Notes: generated by a model not told the origin, from the sequence alone. A stretch of 64,000 nt of DNA from Sphingobacterium alkalisoli (GCF_005049105.1 NZ_SUKA01000003.1:772980-836979); one strand, 5' to 3'. Positions 1 through 9,206 are shown, numbered from the stretch's first letter. Numbers and translations are program-made.

Positions 1-1
1 A

Positions 2-1468
2 CAAGTTAGCCTCGAGCCAGAACTTATATTCTTGATTTTTCTGCCACCATTACTTTATGAAGCGGCCTGGTATACCTCTTGGAACGACTTTTGGAAATGG
101 AAACGTCCGATAGCACTGTTAGCTTTCGGCTTAGTTTTCCTAACCTCTACAGTTGTAGCCTATACTGCTACATTTCTTATACCTGGCATGACCTTAGCAC
201 TAGGCTTTTTGCTTGGCGGAATTGTATCTCCGCCAGATGTGGTAGCAGCCGCTACGGTTTTAAAAGGAGAAAAAGTTCCTAAAAGATTAATGACGATTTT
301 AGAAGGAGAAAGTCTAGTCAATGATGCTTCATCTCTAATCGTATTTAAATTTGCCTTAGCAGCTGTATTAACAGGTACATTCTCCATGCAAGAAGCTACT
401 GGGCAGTTTTTTTTAGTAGCCGGAATGGGGGTTGTGATAGGTTTAACTGGAGCCCATATTATATATGCCATCCATCGCTTTTTACCCACTACACCAGCTA
501 TTGATGGAGCCTTAACTGTAATGACACCGTATATACTTTTTCTTGCTGCAGAACAATTTCATTATTCTGGTGTAATGGCTGTTGTAAGTGGAGGGTTGTT
601 TATGTCATTCAGATCTCACGAAGTATTTCAAACAGGTAGTACTCGCCTAAATATGTTGGGCGTTTGGACCACAATGATTTTTGCAATGAATGCTTTGGTA
701 TTTATATTAATAGGGTTAGAACTCCCTGAAATTATTAATGGTTTGGGAGAATATTCTATTTCTGATGGTATCAAATACGGTATTTACATGAGCGCAACTA
801 TCATTCTGATACGTTTTCTCTGGGTTTATCCGATTGCTCATATCCCTCGTTGGCTTAGTGCAAAAGCCAGACAAGACCCTTCACCTGGGTGGAAGGGCCC
901 ATTAGTAATAGGTTGGGCTGGAATGCGTGGTGTAGTATCATTAGCAACTGCTCTTTCTATTCCGATGTTAATGTCAGACGGTACGGCGTTTCCTCAACGA
1001 AATCTTATTATCTTCATTACCTTCGTAGTTATATTTATAACGTTAGTTTTGCAAGGCTTAAGTTTACCTTTTGTAATCAAATTCATTAAACTGAAAGAAA
1101 TAGATAGTGTAATTTCAGATGAAGAACAGCAGACGGGTATAAAGTTGAGATTAGATACATTGGCACTAAAAATTCTTAATGACAAGTATAAATTACAAGT
1201 AGAAAGCAACGAACTAATCGGCTTTCTTCAATCAAATCTGGAGAGAGAGACCACCAATACACAACAGAAATTGACTTCATTAGCACACGATGAAAATAGC
1301 AAGGAGGAAATAAAAACCTATCATAAGATACTAATTGATATTTATGGTTTACAACGAAAAGAACTGTTTAAAATGCGAAAAGAGAAGTATTTTAGCGATG
1401 AAGAAATAAGAAAAGCAGAAATACAGTTAGACCTTGAAGATCTCAAAATAAACGGTACTCATCATTAA
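2..1468 (+). CDS. Na+/H+ antiporter, CPA1 family (5' truncated by the window edge)
   Basis: Inner-membrane cation:proton exchanger. The reading frame is already open at the first bases and reads an L-E-P-E-L-I-F stretch before the first Met at 32, so the true start lies outside the window. Hydrophobic segments fill the first ~350 residues counted from position 32. The family motif G-E-S-L-V-N-D, carrying the ion-binding Asp, lies near residues 92-98, and W-A-G-M-R-G-V-V-S-L-A near 293-303. The last ~120 residues are charged and helical, a cytoplasmic tail as in NhaP/CPA1 exchangers. The bestrophin-like gene follows 10 bp downstream, suggesting one transcript of ion-transport genes. Na+ versus K+ specificity cannot be read from the sequence. 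Confidence 0.9.
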   Translation, partial: QVSLEPELIFLIFLPPLLYEAAWYTSWNDFWKWKRPIALLAFGLVFLTSTVVAYTATFLIPGMTLALGFLLGGIVSPPDVVAAATVLKGEKVPKRLMTILEGESLVNDASSLIVFKFALAAVLTGTFSMQEATGQFFLVAGMGVVIGLTGAHIIYAIHRFLPTTPAIDGALTVMTPYILFLAAEQFHYSGVMAVVSGGLFMSFRSHEVFQTGSTRLNMLGVWTTMIFAMNALVFILIGLELPEIINGLGEYSISDGIKYGIYMSATIILIRFLWVYPIAHIPRWLSAKARQDPSPGWKGPLVIGWAGMRGVVSLATALSIPMLMSDGTAFPQRNLIIFITFVVIFITLVLQGLSLPFVIKFIKLKEIDSVISDEEQQTGIKLRLDTLALKILNDKYKLQVESNELIGFLQSNLERETTNTQQKLTSLAHDENSKEEIKTYHKILIDIYGLQRKELFKMRKEKYFSDEEIRKAEIQLDLEDLKINGTHH

Positions 1469-1477
1469 TCAATTTAA

Positions 1478-2494
1478 ATGAACATTTCAAGTCACTATAA
1501 GCTCGTACACTTTATTCCGTGGACAAGAACCAAAATTTACAAAATGCTTTTATTAAGCATTGTTCCAACTGCATTGTTCTATTTTTTAGATATAAAATGG
1601 TTGGCAATTCCGTGGGTTCCGGTGGCATTGTTGGGTACGGCAACTGCTTTTATTTCTGGGTTTAAAAACACCCAAACCTATAACCGCAGTTGGGAAGCAA
1701 GGCAAATTTATGGCGCCATCATCAACAGTAGCAGGGCTTTTGGAATAATGGTGAAAGATTTTATCCGTTCGGACAATAAAACCCTCGACAATCAACTTCA
1801 TCAAGAAATTATTTACCGCCATTTTGCTTGGCTTACTGCGCTGCGATTTCAGCTTCGTGAAACAAAGAGCTGGGAAAACGTAAAAACCAAGAGCTACAAT
1901 TCTGAGTATCTCAACTATTACAAAGTGCCTGAATGGGAAAGCAGTTTGGATGAAGAATTAAAACCGTTTTTAACTGAAGATGAACGCCAATATATTTTAT
2001 CGACCAAAAACAGAGCCACCCAAATCATTGCCCAGCAATCAGCTGCATTGAAAAAACTTAATGAAACAGACGTGATTACCGATTATAATTATGTAGTCTT
2101 AGAAAATCAACTGAAAGATTTGTACGACCAACAAGGTAAGTGTGAGCGTATTAAAAATTTCCCCTATCCGCGTCAATTTTCGAGCATCAATTTATATTTT
2201 ACAAATGCTTTATGTCTGTTATTACCACTCGGATTTATCGGAGAATTTTCAAAAATGACCGAAAAATTTGGCGAGAATATCATTTGGCTTGTCATTCCAC
2301 TAAGTGTATTATTAGGTTGGGTATTTTTAGTGCTAGAGCAAATTGGAGAAAGTACCGAAAACCCATTTGAAGGAAGTGCAAATGATATTCCCATCACGCA
2401 AATTAGCAGAAATATAGAAATAGATTTAAGAGAAATGTTAGCCGAAAAAGATTTACCTCCGGCAATTCAACCGCAAAACAATATTATTTTATAA
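1478..2494 (+). CDS. Bestrophin-like membrane protein (UPF0187/YneE family)
   Basis: 338 aa, the usual length for bacterial bestrophin homologues, which form pentameric ion channels in the inner membrane. The N-terminus has the family pattern: a basic start, two membrane segments at about 20-40 and 45-63, then the motif N-x-x-x-Y-x-R-x-W-E-A-R (N-R-S-W-E-A-R near residue 70). A long charged helical region follows, with two more membrane segments at about 236-256 and 266-288. It starts 10 bp after the antiporter stop and is probably cotranscribed with it. The family is well supported; the permeant ion is unknown. Confidence 0.85.
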   Translation: MNISSHYKLVHFIPWTRTKIYKMLLLSIVPTALFYFLDIKWLAIPWVPVALLGTATAFISGFKNTQTYNRSWEARQIYGAIINSSRAFGIMVKDFIRSDNKTLDNQLHQEIIYRHFAWLTALRFQLRETKSWENVKTKSYNSEYLNYYKVPEWESSLDEELKPFLTEDERQYILSTKNRATQIIAQQSAALKKLNETDVITDYNYVVLENQLKDLYDQQGKCERIKNFPYPRQFSSINLYFTNALCLLLPLGFIGEFSKMTEKFGENIIWLVIPLSVLLGWVFLVLEQIGESTENPFEGSANDIPITQISRNIEIDLREMLAEKDLPPAIQPQNNIIL

Positions 2495-2609
2495 ATAATC
2501 CCAAATAGAAATAACATATAACCCACCGTAATAGCATTCATTTCTTTGGCTTTGTTCAAGTACTCTGCAAATAACTACATGTAGAAAACTATGCGGGTGC
2601 AGCCAATGT

Positions 2610-3023
2610 CTATTTTTCAGCTTTAAAAGCTATCGCATCTACTTCGATAAGCATATTATCTAATGCTAGCCGAGGTACAGGTATCAATGTACTGGCAGGA
2701 TATTTTTGATTCTTCCAAATTTCTTTCATTTCTTCTGTCCAGATCTTCAATTTATCTTCATTGTGATCTACTATAAGCACTGTTATTTTAAGAACATCTT
2801 CAGGAGCTAAATTATTGTCGTCCAAAACCGTTTTTAGATTAATTAAGGCATAATGTACCTGGGTTTTAAAGTTATTAGAAAGGGTATGCTCTAAATCCTG
2901 TCCACCGCTTTGCCCTGAAATAAATATAAACCTCCCTGGCGACATTGTGTGTGTAGAATGACAAAATGCGTATGGGGTAGGATCAAATAGATTTTCTGGG
3001 TTTTTATGATTTATACGAGTCAT
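2610..3023 (-). CDS. RidA/YjgF/UK114 family protein lacking the signature Arg
   Basis: 137 aa from the ATG at 3023. This start is chosen because the open frame upstream runs into the neighbouring transporter gene and gains only non-family sequence. The protein has the RidA fold signature: I-S-G-Q-S-G-G near the middle, and M-L-I-E-V-D-A-I-A-F at the end. In canonical RidA the loop P-A-R carries the Arg that holds the carboxylate of the imine substrate; here it reads Y-P-A-S-T. By that residue it is probably not a standard 2-iminoacid deaminase but one of the divergent YjgF subfamilies. A fragment of a second copy of this gene's 3' end survives at 5577-5624. Confidence 0.82.
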   Translation of the reverse strand: MTRINHKNPENLFDPTPYAFCHSTHTMSPGRFIFISGQSGGQDLEHTLSNNFKTQVHYALINLKTVLDDNNLAPEDVLKITVLIVDHNEDKLKIWTEEMKEIWKNQKYPASTLIPVPRLALDNMLIEVDAIAFKAEK

Positions 3024-3057
3024 ATTTTTAGTATTTAAGTGTTTTACATTTATGCAG

Positions 3058-3987
3058 TTAATAAATAGGCTTTTTGACCCTATTTTGATGTTTAAAATCA
3101 TTGTTTTTCTTCCCAATATTGGTTAGTATTATGGATACTAGAATTATAACAATGCCAACAGTTTGTGAAATCCCTATCTGTTCGCGGAGTAAAAAAAATG
3201 CACTCAAAATGGAAACCGGAATCTCAAGTGTTGCAATTATGCTGGTTAATCCATTTCCTATTATCGGCACGCCCTTGCTAAATAACACAGGAGGTAATAC
3301 AGTACCAAATAACGCTAAAACTATCCCCCATTTAAGTAGTTCTAGCGAGTTAAGTTCTTGAATTATTTGAATATTCCAAAATATTAAAACAGCTATAAAA
3401 CCACCAAATACAAGGTATTTACTTCGTATAATATCGGGCAACTGTAGCGACACTTTATTGGCCGAATACAAGGCAATTGTAAAGCATACTGCAGCTAAAA
3501 GACCATATAAAAAACCTATAAAATTGAAATTAAAATCACTCTCGAAAATTCGCGATGCTAATAAAGTACCTATTAATACAGCTGCAGCACCTATCAACTT
3601 GGATTTATTAACGAGTCTTCTGTCAATAAAAAACTCTAATAATATACCCATCCATACCGTTTGCATTAAAAGGATTATACCTACCGATACCGGAACATAC
3701 TGTATGCATAGATAATAGAAGCTGCTGGTAAGTCCCAAACTTGTTCCAAATAACACCAATTTTAACTTAGGGTACTTTGACCTTGTTTCTCCTTTTATAG
3801 ATTCTGTCGGCTTTTTAGAAAAAAACAAAGAAGAAATACTTAAAATTAAAGCACCAAATAGATATTGTGAAAAAGTAAGACTGGCAGTTCCCAGCCCATT
3901 GTTGTTGGCTAATTTGATGATGGTCGCCAAAATACCGTAACTAGCTGACCCTACAGCTACCATTACGACTCCTGCTATTTTATTCAT
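3058..3987 (-). CDS. EamA/DMT-family transporter
   Basis: Ten-segment inner-membrane permease of the drug/metabolite transporter superfamily, about 309 aa from the ATG at 3987 (M-N-K-I-A-G). Two EamA halves are visible. The first begins with the G-x-x-S-Y-G-I-L-A-T pattern typical of the family. The second half starts near residue 160 and ends with a conserved proline-containing helix (I-P-V-S-I-L-S-A-F-F). The substrate cannot be read from sequence; family members export amino acids, nucleosides or drugs. It lies 34 bp upstream of the RidA-like gene on the same strand, so the two are likely cotranscribed. The Crp/Fnr gene further upstream is a plausible regulator (inference). Confidence 0.88.
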   Translation of the reverse strand: MNKIAGVVMVAVGSASYGILATIIKLANNNGLGTASLTFSQYLFGALILSISSLFFSKKPTESIKGETRSKYPKLKLVLFGTSLGLTSSFYYLCIQYVPVSVGIILLMQTVWMGILLEFFIDRRLVNKSKLIGAAAVLIGTLLASRIFESDFNFNFIGFLYGLLAAVCFTIALYSANKVSLQLPDIIRSKYLVFGGFIAVLIFWNIQIIQELNSLELLKWGIVLALFGTVLPPVLFSKGVPIIGNGLTSIIATLEIPVSILSAFFLLREQIGISQTVGIVIILVSIILTNIGKKNNDFKHQNRVKKPIY

Positions 3988-4169
3988 CCCGTTTAAAGAA
4001 ATTTGAGATCCACTCGAGTATCTACTTTGTACGAAAAGCAATAACCAACTATACTTAAAGCAGCCAAAAGAAACATGGAATTTTTCATATTATATATGTT
4101 TAAGATTATATGGACAAAGTTACTTTGTCTGTCTTCATAAAACGTATACATATGTTGAGAGAAAGAGAA

Positions 4170-4766
4170 TTATTGAAGCAAGTCTCTTCTTATTCTACTT
4201 AATTGCGTTGGCGTAATTCCCAAATAAGATGATATTTGGTGTTGTTTTAATCTGTTTTGAAGGTGCTTATTTTCATTAAGGAATTTCTGATATCTGATTT
4301 TTGCTGTTTTGTATTTTAAATCAACTTCCAGCGGTTCTTTGTCAACAACCCAATTTTTTTCTAAATAGTTTATGTGAAAAAAAGATATTTCCGGATATAG
4401 CCTCATTAAGTCTTTATAAGCTTTTTTTGGGTACACGAATATTTTAGAGTCTTCTAAAGCTTGTATTGCAAAAAGGCTTGGCTTTTGTTCTATTAAAGCA
4501 GCAGTAGAAGCGATAAAACTTTTCTCTGCAAAGAATTTTTTGATGATCTCATCACCATTGTCGTACGTATGAAAATATGAAAACAGTCCCTCTTGAATAA
4601 AACCATAAGAAGTAGGTACACTACCTTGCTTTAATAAGTATTCTCCTTTTTTTATATGCTTTATTTGGAGAATTTTAATAAACTCCTCTACTGCTTCGCT
4701 GGATAAGGGATAATAAAGCCTTACTTCATCAATAAAATTATCGTATAAGTTATGTTCCTCTTTCAT
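4170..4766 (-). CDS. Crp/Fnr family transcriptional regulator
   Basis: 198 aa. Residues about 20-115 form a cyclic-nucleotide-binding-type beta roll, including the G-E-Y-L-L-K-Q-G and G-L-F-S-Y-F pattern. The C-terminal ~50 residues carry a helix-turn-helix with the recognition region I-S-S-Y-L-G-I-T-P-T-Q-L-S-R-I-R. This is the common Bacteroidota type in which the effector-binding residues of true CRP are not conserved, so cAMP binding is not implied. It is encoded upstream of, and in the same direction as, the EamA and RidA-like genes. Confidence 0.87.
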   Translation of the reverse strand: MKEEHNLYDNFIDEVRLYYPLSSEAVEEFIKILQIKHIKKGEYLLKQGSVPTSYGFIQEGLFSYFHTYDNGDEIIKKFFAEKSFIASTAALIEQKPSLFAIQALEDSKIFVYPKKAYKDLMRLYPEISFFHINYLEKNWVVDKEPLEVDLKYKTAKIRYQKFLNENKHLQNRLKQHQISSYLGITPTQLSRIRRDLLQ

Positions 4767-4801
4767 CGTTTTAGCACAAACGCCCTTATTATCTCTTAGC
4801 T

Positions 4802-5461
4802 TTAGTCCGTAATTTCAATCGTAGCACCCTGCCCTTTGTTGGTTAACCCGATTTTCGTCCACTTACTTTTTGCCGGTATTTCAGTTGGATACCAATTTCG
4901 CTTAGCTTTTACGATTATCAAAAGTCCATTGTCATCTCCAATTGCAGTAAACATTTCGCTATTTTGATTTTTATCAAATAGACTAAGACCATAATCTTCG
5001 ATTAGTTGAAGTCCAAATTCTTGCGGATTTTCCTTAACAACTCCGATTTCACTAATGTTTAATATCTGTTCACTATTAAACGCTCCTGTCGTCGTATTCT
5101 TCAAATCGTGTCTAGCGATAAATTCTAATAGATTCCCATTATTATCGTAAAAATACACTGCGTTTGCATTCCAAGTTTCAAATTCAGCGATCAAAATGTC
5201 GTCTTCTTTTTTGATTAATTCAATTCGATTTGCACACCATTTTATTACTTCATTTAATTTGTTTTCAGGTATATTAAAAGCCAAATGATAGATTGAATCC
5301 GACTTTTCTAAGTTTTCTACAAATTTAAGTATTGTAGATCCGATTTTAATGCAAAGAAAATTTGATTTATTTTCCACTATTGGAAGTTCTAATATCTTTT
5401 CATAGAAGTCCTTTGTGGCGTTCAAATCATTTGTTAGAATTTCAATGCTGTCTAGTTTCAT
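4802..5461 (-). CDS. VOC superfamily (glyoxalase/bleomycin-resistance fold) protein
   Basis: 219 aa from the ATG at 5461 (M-K-L-D-S-I-E-I-L). Longer starts add an unrelated-looking leader. The first half is a clear VOC module: beta strand S-I-E-I-L-T-N-D, helix A-T-K-D-F-Y-E-K-I, and a strand ending Y-F-Y-D-N-N-G-N-L-L-E-F with the metal-ligand-type Glu. The second half (about 130-219) is a more divergent VOC-like module. Members are metal-dependent lyases, dioxygenases or antibiotic-binding proteins; nothing here decides which. It is adjacent to, and on the same strand as, the Crp/Fnr gene. Confidence 0.78.
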   Translation of the reverse strand: MKLDSIEILTNDLNATKDFYEKILELPIVENKSNFLCIKIGSTILKFVENLEKSDSIYHLAFNIPENKLNEVIKWCANRIELIKKEDDILIAEFETWNANAVYFYDNNGNLLEFIARHDLKNTTTGAFNSEQILNISEIGVVKENPQEFGLQLIEDYGLSLFDKNQNSEMFTAIGDDNGLLIIVKAKRNWYPTEIPAKSKWTKIGLTNKGQGATIEITD

Positions 5462-5576
5462 TTTATATGGATTGTATTTTTTTAGTGTGAAGCTTGCGGT
5501 TTGCCGCTTGGCAAAGATGGTAATTTCTACCACGAAGTTCATGTCACCCTAACTTGTTAACGTTGCTACAAATATC

Positions 5577-5624
5577 CTATTTTTCTACCATAAAAGCTAT
5601 CGCATCTAATTCGATAAGCATATT
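5577..5624 (-). pseudogene. 3' relic of a RidA-family gene
   Basis: A 16-codon minus-strand remnant reads N-M-L-I-E-L-D-A-I-A-F-M-V-E-K-stop. It is nearly identical to the end of the intact RidA-like protein encoded at 2610-3023 (N-M-L-I-E-V-D-A-I-A-F-K-A-E-K-stop). The DNA is also clearly alike over this stretch, and homology stops upstream of it. It is therefore the tail of a duplicated copy left after deletion or rearrangement between 5.46 and 5.72 kb. Confidence 0.72.
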
Positions 5625-5723
5625 GGATACAGATCTTCTTAAATTAGAAAAGTTTATATCAAAATAAATCGTTAAATTGCATTTTACATATTTGGCGCAC
5701 TGCGTCAATTACCTCAAATTAAG

Positions 5724-6344
5724 ATGATGTGGGCATTTGCGATTAAACAAAAAATGACGGCCGCGTTGCTGCTGTGTGCAGTACTTTGCTTGGTTATGTT
5801 GACGAATTTGCGCGAGCGGCGAAATGCAGCGAGAATAAGTACAGCAGTAACTTCCATTTATGAAGACAGGCTCGTGGTTGGTCTTTATATCCTTAGGCTA
5901 ACAAAACACGTCGAAGGTATTCTTACCGTACTCGACAAAGATGGAATAAACACAGGTGCATTAATCAACGAGCATATTACACATATCGATGAACTGAACA
6001 TACTCTATGGAAAGACCAAGTTGACGGAAACCGAAAAAAGCAATTTTGAAAATTTCAAGCAGCTATCCCAAACCATCTCCGTAAACAACAAAACGGAAGA
6101 CTACAATGCAGCCAAGATAGCGGCTGTAAAAGCCGAAGGTGTCCTTCAAACACTGTCTTCCATACAAGTTGAAGAAGGAAAAAACCAATTGGATAAGGTG
6201 TTGAGCATGACAAATCTATCGAGCATTATTTCCTATATTGAAATGGCTATTCTAATCGTCATAGCCGTAATTATACAGGTGCTCGTCCTTTCGTCGAAAA
6301 CACTAATGTCAGTGCAAAAACCTACTAACGAAAATTTAAATTGA
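5724..6344 (+). CDS. Four-helix-bundle sensor-like membrane protein without signalling domain
   Basis: 206 aa. A membrane segment at about residues 10-27 is followed by a ~140-residue helical region containing N-L-R-E-R-R-N-A-A-R and V-Y/I-Y-E-D-R-L-V type sequence, resembling the periplasmic 4HB ligand-binding domain of chemoreceptors and sensor kinases. A second membrane segment lies at about 172-195, and the protein ends after a ~12-residue cytoplasmic tail. No HAMP, kinase or methyl-accepting region exists. It may be a stand-alone sensor partner or a structural protein. The protease gene follows 66 bp downstream. Confidence 0.62.
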   Translation: MMWAFAIKQKMTAALLLCAVLCLVMLTNLRERRNAARISTAVTSIYEDRLVVGLYILRLTKHVEGILTVLDKDGINTGALINEHITHIDELNILYGKTKLTETEKSNFENFKQLSQTISVNNKTEDYNAAKIAAVKAEGVLQTLSSIQVEEGKNQLDKVLSMTNLSSIISYIEMAILIVIAVIIQVLVLSSKTLMSVQKPTNENLN

Positions 6345-6410
6345 TCGGTAATCCTAAAAAATTCACGTACGATTAACGCTAACTTCACACCTGTTCTGTA
6401 CCTTATCCTC

Positions 6411-7778
6411 ATGAATTTCAGAACGGTCCATTACAGTGTTCTTCTTGTTCTTTATGTTTGCATGATGACATCTTGCCGCAAAGACGAGCCTAATTTCCCG
6501 GTCGGGTCGGATGGAGCAGTCAATACATGGATTAGGGAACAGATGGAACAGTATTATTACTGGTCTTCCTCCCTCCCATCCAGTCGCAAGATAGATTTCA
6601 CTCCTACAGCCTATTTTCAGTCGTTATTAGTAAAAGAAGACCGGTTCTCGGCTATTATGCAAACCCGACAAGCCGATACATATGGTAATACCTTATTGAA
6701 CACCTTCGGTATCGATTTTCTTCAGGTTGAGCGCCCTACAGGATCAGTATCTTTACTAAGCCATATAGTTCCCGGAAGCGAAGGCGCGAAACTAGCGCTT
6801 CAGCGTGGTGATACGGTACATAGCATCAACGGGACACCACTTCGTACTGCCGACCTACCAGTCTTGACACAGCACGCACTTAAAAATCCCAGCTTAGCAC
6901 TTACTTTGGTTGATGGTTCTACCTATACGCTTCCCGCATCTTACATCTCTCAGCCTGTGGTATACCCGTACCACAATTTTCTACTGGATGCAGATCAAAA
7001 GATCGCCTACCTGTTCTTAAGTACATTTGATTTTTCGGGCGCGTACGAATTGCTAAAAGTGGTCGGTGATATGCGTAGCAGTGGTGTTCGGGATCTGATC
7101 TTGGACCTCCGTTACAACAGCGGAGGAAGTGTGGCGTTCGCCGCTTTCACGGCTTTGGCACTCGCAGATGTAAGTCCTACCGATATTTTTGTAAACTACA
7201 AAGGCAATCGCCATCTGAATCAATTACAGGAAACCTTTGGCGAAACACTAGGTCGGCAACCCGAAGGCTACAGCTTCTCCGGCAGTGCCGTACGCGAGAG
7301 CGGACTCGGACTTAGCCGTATTGTAGTTTTGGGGACTGGGCATACTGCTTCTGCTGCCGAGATGCTGATCAACAACCTGAAACCCTATATCAGCGTAATC
7401 CATATTGGCGAAGGCACCTACGGCAAGGATATGGCGAGTACGACCTTGACAAGCCCTGCATCCGTTATCGGATCCGAAGCGAGCTGGCATATCTTGCCTA
7501 TGGTGTACAAAATATACAATGCAAATAACGAGGGAGAATATAGCAAGGGTCTTTTACCGCAGCGATCCGTCGTGGAGTATGCTACTTTACCTTTATACCC
7601 ATTTGGAGACAAGCGTGATGCACTAATTACCGATGCGTTAACGTTTTTGGGCAGTAAGAGAACACTTCGCCTGCAGCGTATGTCCAACCTTCCGACAGCA
7701 TTACCTGCAGCAGCTACTTTGCAGTTTCAGTCTGCTCCTTATGAAGCCAAGCCTATCGAGATTGATTTTAAAAATTAG
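6411..7778 (+). CDS. S41 family (tail-specific/CtpA-like) peptidase lipoprotein with PDZ domain
   Basis: 455 aa exported serine protease. The N-terminal hydrophobic segment ends in the lipobox-like M-M-T-S-C-R-K, so it is probably lipid-anchored. A PDZ-like region lies at about 110-175 (G-S-E-G-A-K-L-A-L-Q-R-G-D). The catalytic domain contains D-L-I-L-D-L-R-Y-N-S-G-G, then T-A-S-A-A-E with the nucleophile Ser, and T-Y-G-K-D with the general-base Lys about 25 residues later: the Ser/Lys dyad order of S41 enzymes. Substrates are unknown; relatives process or degrade envelope proteins. Confidence 0.88.
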   Translation: MNFRTVHYSVLLVLYVCMMTSCRKDEPNFPVGSDGAVNTWIREQMEQYYYWSSSLPSSRKIDFTPTAYFQSLLVKEDRFSAIMQTRQADTYGNTLLNTFGIDFLQVERPTGSVSLLSHIVPGSEGAKLALQRGDTVHSINGTPLRTADLPVLTQHALKNPSLALTLVDGSTYTLPASYISQPVVYPYHNFLLDADQKIAYLFLSTFDFSGAYELLKVVGDMRSSGVRDLILDLRYNSGGSVAFAAFTALALADVSPTDIFVNYKGNRHLNQLQETFGETLGRQPEGYSFSGSAVRESGLGLSRIVVLGTGHTASAAEMLINNLKPYISVIHIGEGTYGKDMASTTLTSPASVIGSEASWHILPMVYKIYNANNEGEYSKGLLPQRSVVEYATLPLYPFGDKRDALITDALTFLGSKRTLRLQRMSNLPTALPAAATLQFQSAPYEAKPIEIDFKN

Positions 7779-7794
7779 CTTACAAAAAAGAGGC

Positions 7795-7936
7795 TGTCTA
7801 AAAAGGTCGGTGCCAGCGAGAAAAACGCGTCATTGCGAGGAAGGATGACGAAGCAATCTGCGTTTTTAACATCGTTAGATTGCTTCACCATCGTCCCTCC
7901 GGTTCGCAATGACGACGATGTTGTGCTTTTTAGACA
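7795..7936. repeat. Palindromic intergenic repeat, copy 1 of 3
   Basis: An outer inverted repeat (TGTCTAAAAAG at 7795-7805 and its complement at 7926-7936) encloses an inner palindrome at 7828-7914. The inner arms have the form CGTCATTGCGAGG...GAAGCAATCTG / AGATTGCTTC...CGCAATGACG. The same inner element recurs at 35359-35446 and 36121-36207. It starts 16 bp after the S41 peptidase stop, and the outer stem could also terminate that transcript. It looks like a REP/MITE-type dispersed element. Confidence 0.8.
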
Positions 7937-7951
7937 CTTTCTTTAGCCCCC

Positions 7952-8251
7952 CTATCCAGCTGTAAGAAGAGAAGTTGACTCGAAATCGTTTGTGCTGTAT
8001 CGAGCAGCTTTACGCTTTTCGCGCAGTGCCGGCACCAGAATTTCAGCACGAAGTTCTTTGTTTAGCTCATCATATCCGGCAATACATTCTCTTAATGAAT
8101 CGATTAGCGACTCATATTCTTGGTATTTTTCGCGTAGCGCAGATAAGCCATTTGCAGCCGCTTCGCTGGAAGTATCACCGGCTTTCAGAAACGCAATTTG
8201 CGCAAACTTCGCACAAAGAATATCGTGATCTTTCTTACTGATGCCTTTCAT
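7952..8251 (-). CDS. Small helical hypothetical protein
   Basis: 99 aa, unrecognised. The composition is almost entirely helical: N-terminal K-K-D-H-D-I-L-C-A-K-F, an Ala/Glu-rich middle with L-R-E-K-Y-Q-E-Y-E-S-L, and a basic end. No signal peptide or membrane segment is seen. Two plus-strand open frames overlap the same DNA but encode less protein-like, Arg/Ser/Phe-rich sequence. Codon use favours the minus frame; expression is not proven. Confidence 0.5.
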   Translation of the reverse strand: MKGISKKDHDILCAKFAQIAFLKAGDTSSEAAANGLSALREKYQEYESLIDSLRECIAGYDELNKELRAEILVPALREKRKAARYSTNDFESTSLLTAG

Positions 8252-8316
8252 AGGTAGTTATTATATATCGACCTCGTGCCAACCTAAACACAAAAGATCG
8301 AAAAGATGTCTAAATT

Positions 8317-9078
8317 TTAATTCTCAAATAAATTAGGAAGTATAGGTAGTCCGACCCATGCCTCTGCCGAAGATATAACTAAATCGTCGCTGGAAAACAT
8401 CAAATCCTCTGGAATATAGCTGGTGAAAATAGACGCATTGCTTGATCCCGCAACAAAAATGAGATAAACTTCTTTTCCATCAACTTTTAGTGGACTTTTA
8501 TCTTCATTTAAGACCTTGGCGCGCGCTCTGTATATATTGTTAGTTTCCGGACTTTCCACTACTTTCAATTTTGAATATTCTTCGCCAAAACTACTTTCAA
8601 CGTTGTATACGGTATCGCTGTGTTCAGCATATATATTCATAAACAAATCCCAATCTATCCCCAATTCCTGTTGAAACACCAGATGAATAGGCTTGCTTTC
8701 GTCAGAAATCTTATCAGAAAAATTAGCCAAACGAACTTGTATTGTTCCCTCGATTTTTCCCATTGTATCTTGCGGATTTGTCAACAATTGATCCTGAAAA
8801 TAGTATAACGTTTGCTCCCCTACAATTTCATATCCCTTTTCGAACACTTTTTCTCCCGTAGATCTGTTGACGAGCGAAATGTTTACGTTTCCTGCCGGTA
8901 TGTGCGGAAGATTAACCGCGATATCGTTGCAATACACTATCAGATTTGGGTCAAGACCAGAAATGCTTAGTCTAGCAAATTCTTGGAACGAAGACAGTTT
9001 CTCTCCTTTTTCACAGGATGAAAGCATAAAAAAAGAGGCAATAAAAGCTATTATATATTGATTGGTAGATATTCTCAT
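8317..9078 (-). CDS. Lipoprotein of unknown function
   Basis: 253 aa. The signal sequence ends in a lipobox (F-F-M-L-S-S-C-E-K-G), so the mature protein is a lipoprotein with Cys near residue 22. The rest is soluble, beta-rich and acidic, with no membrane segment and no motif I recognise. Its N-terminal part (L-P-H-I-P-A-G-N-V-N-I-S-L-V) resembles the beta-sandwich starts common in Bacteroidota surface lipoproteins. It lies downstream of the TonB receptor/Asp-rich lipoprotein unit on the same strand, after a 128-bp gap, and may or may not be cotranscribed. Confidence 0.7.
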   Translation of the reverse strand: MRISTNQYIIAFIASFFMLSSCEKGEKLSSFQEFARLSISGLDPNLIVYCNDIAVNLPHIPAGNVNISLVNRSTGEKVFEKGYEIVGEQTLYYFQDQLLTNPQDTMGKIEGTIQVRLANFSDKISDESKPIHLVFQQELGIDWDLFMNIYAEHSDTVYNVESSFGEEYSKLKVVESPETNNIYRARAKVLNEDKSPLKVDGKEVYLIFVAGSSNASIFTSYIPEDLMFSSDDLVISSAEAWVGLPILPNLFEN

Positions 9079-9206
9079 GTATTTTTTCGATTTAAACGAT
9101 TCTTGATCAATTAAATATAGTTATCTGCCATTTTAATGTAGTGGCAGATAAGCTATATTCATTTTATCAAAGAGCGAAACTACTATCTAGAGACAGCAAT
9201 TCTAAA

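Noticed and set aside
7975..8241. Two plus-strand ORFs opposite the 99-aa gene
   Set aside because: Rich in Arg, Ser, Phe and Cys and without domain features; the minus frame has the more natural composition.
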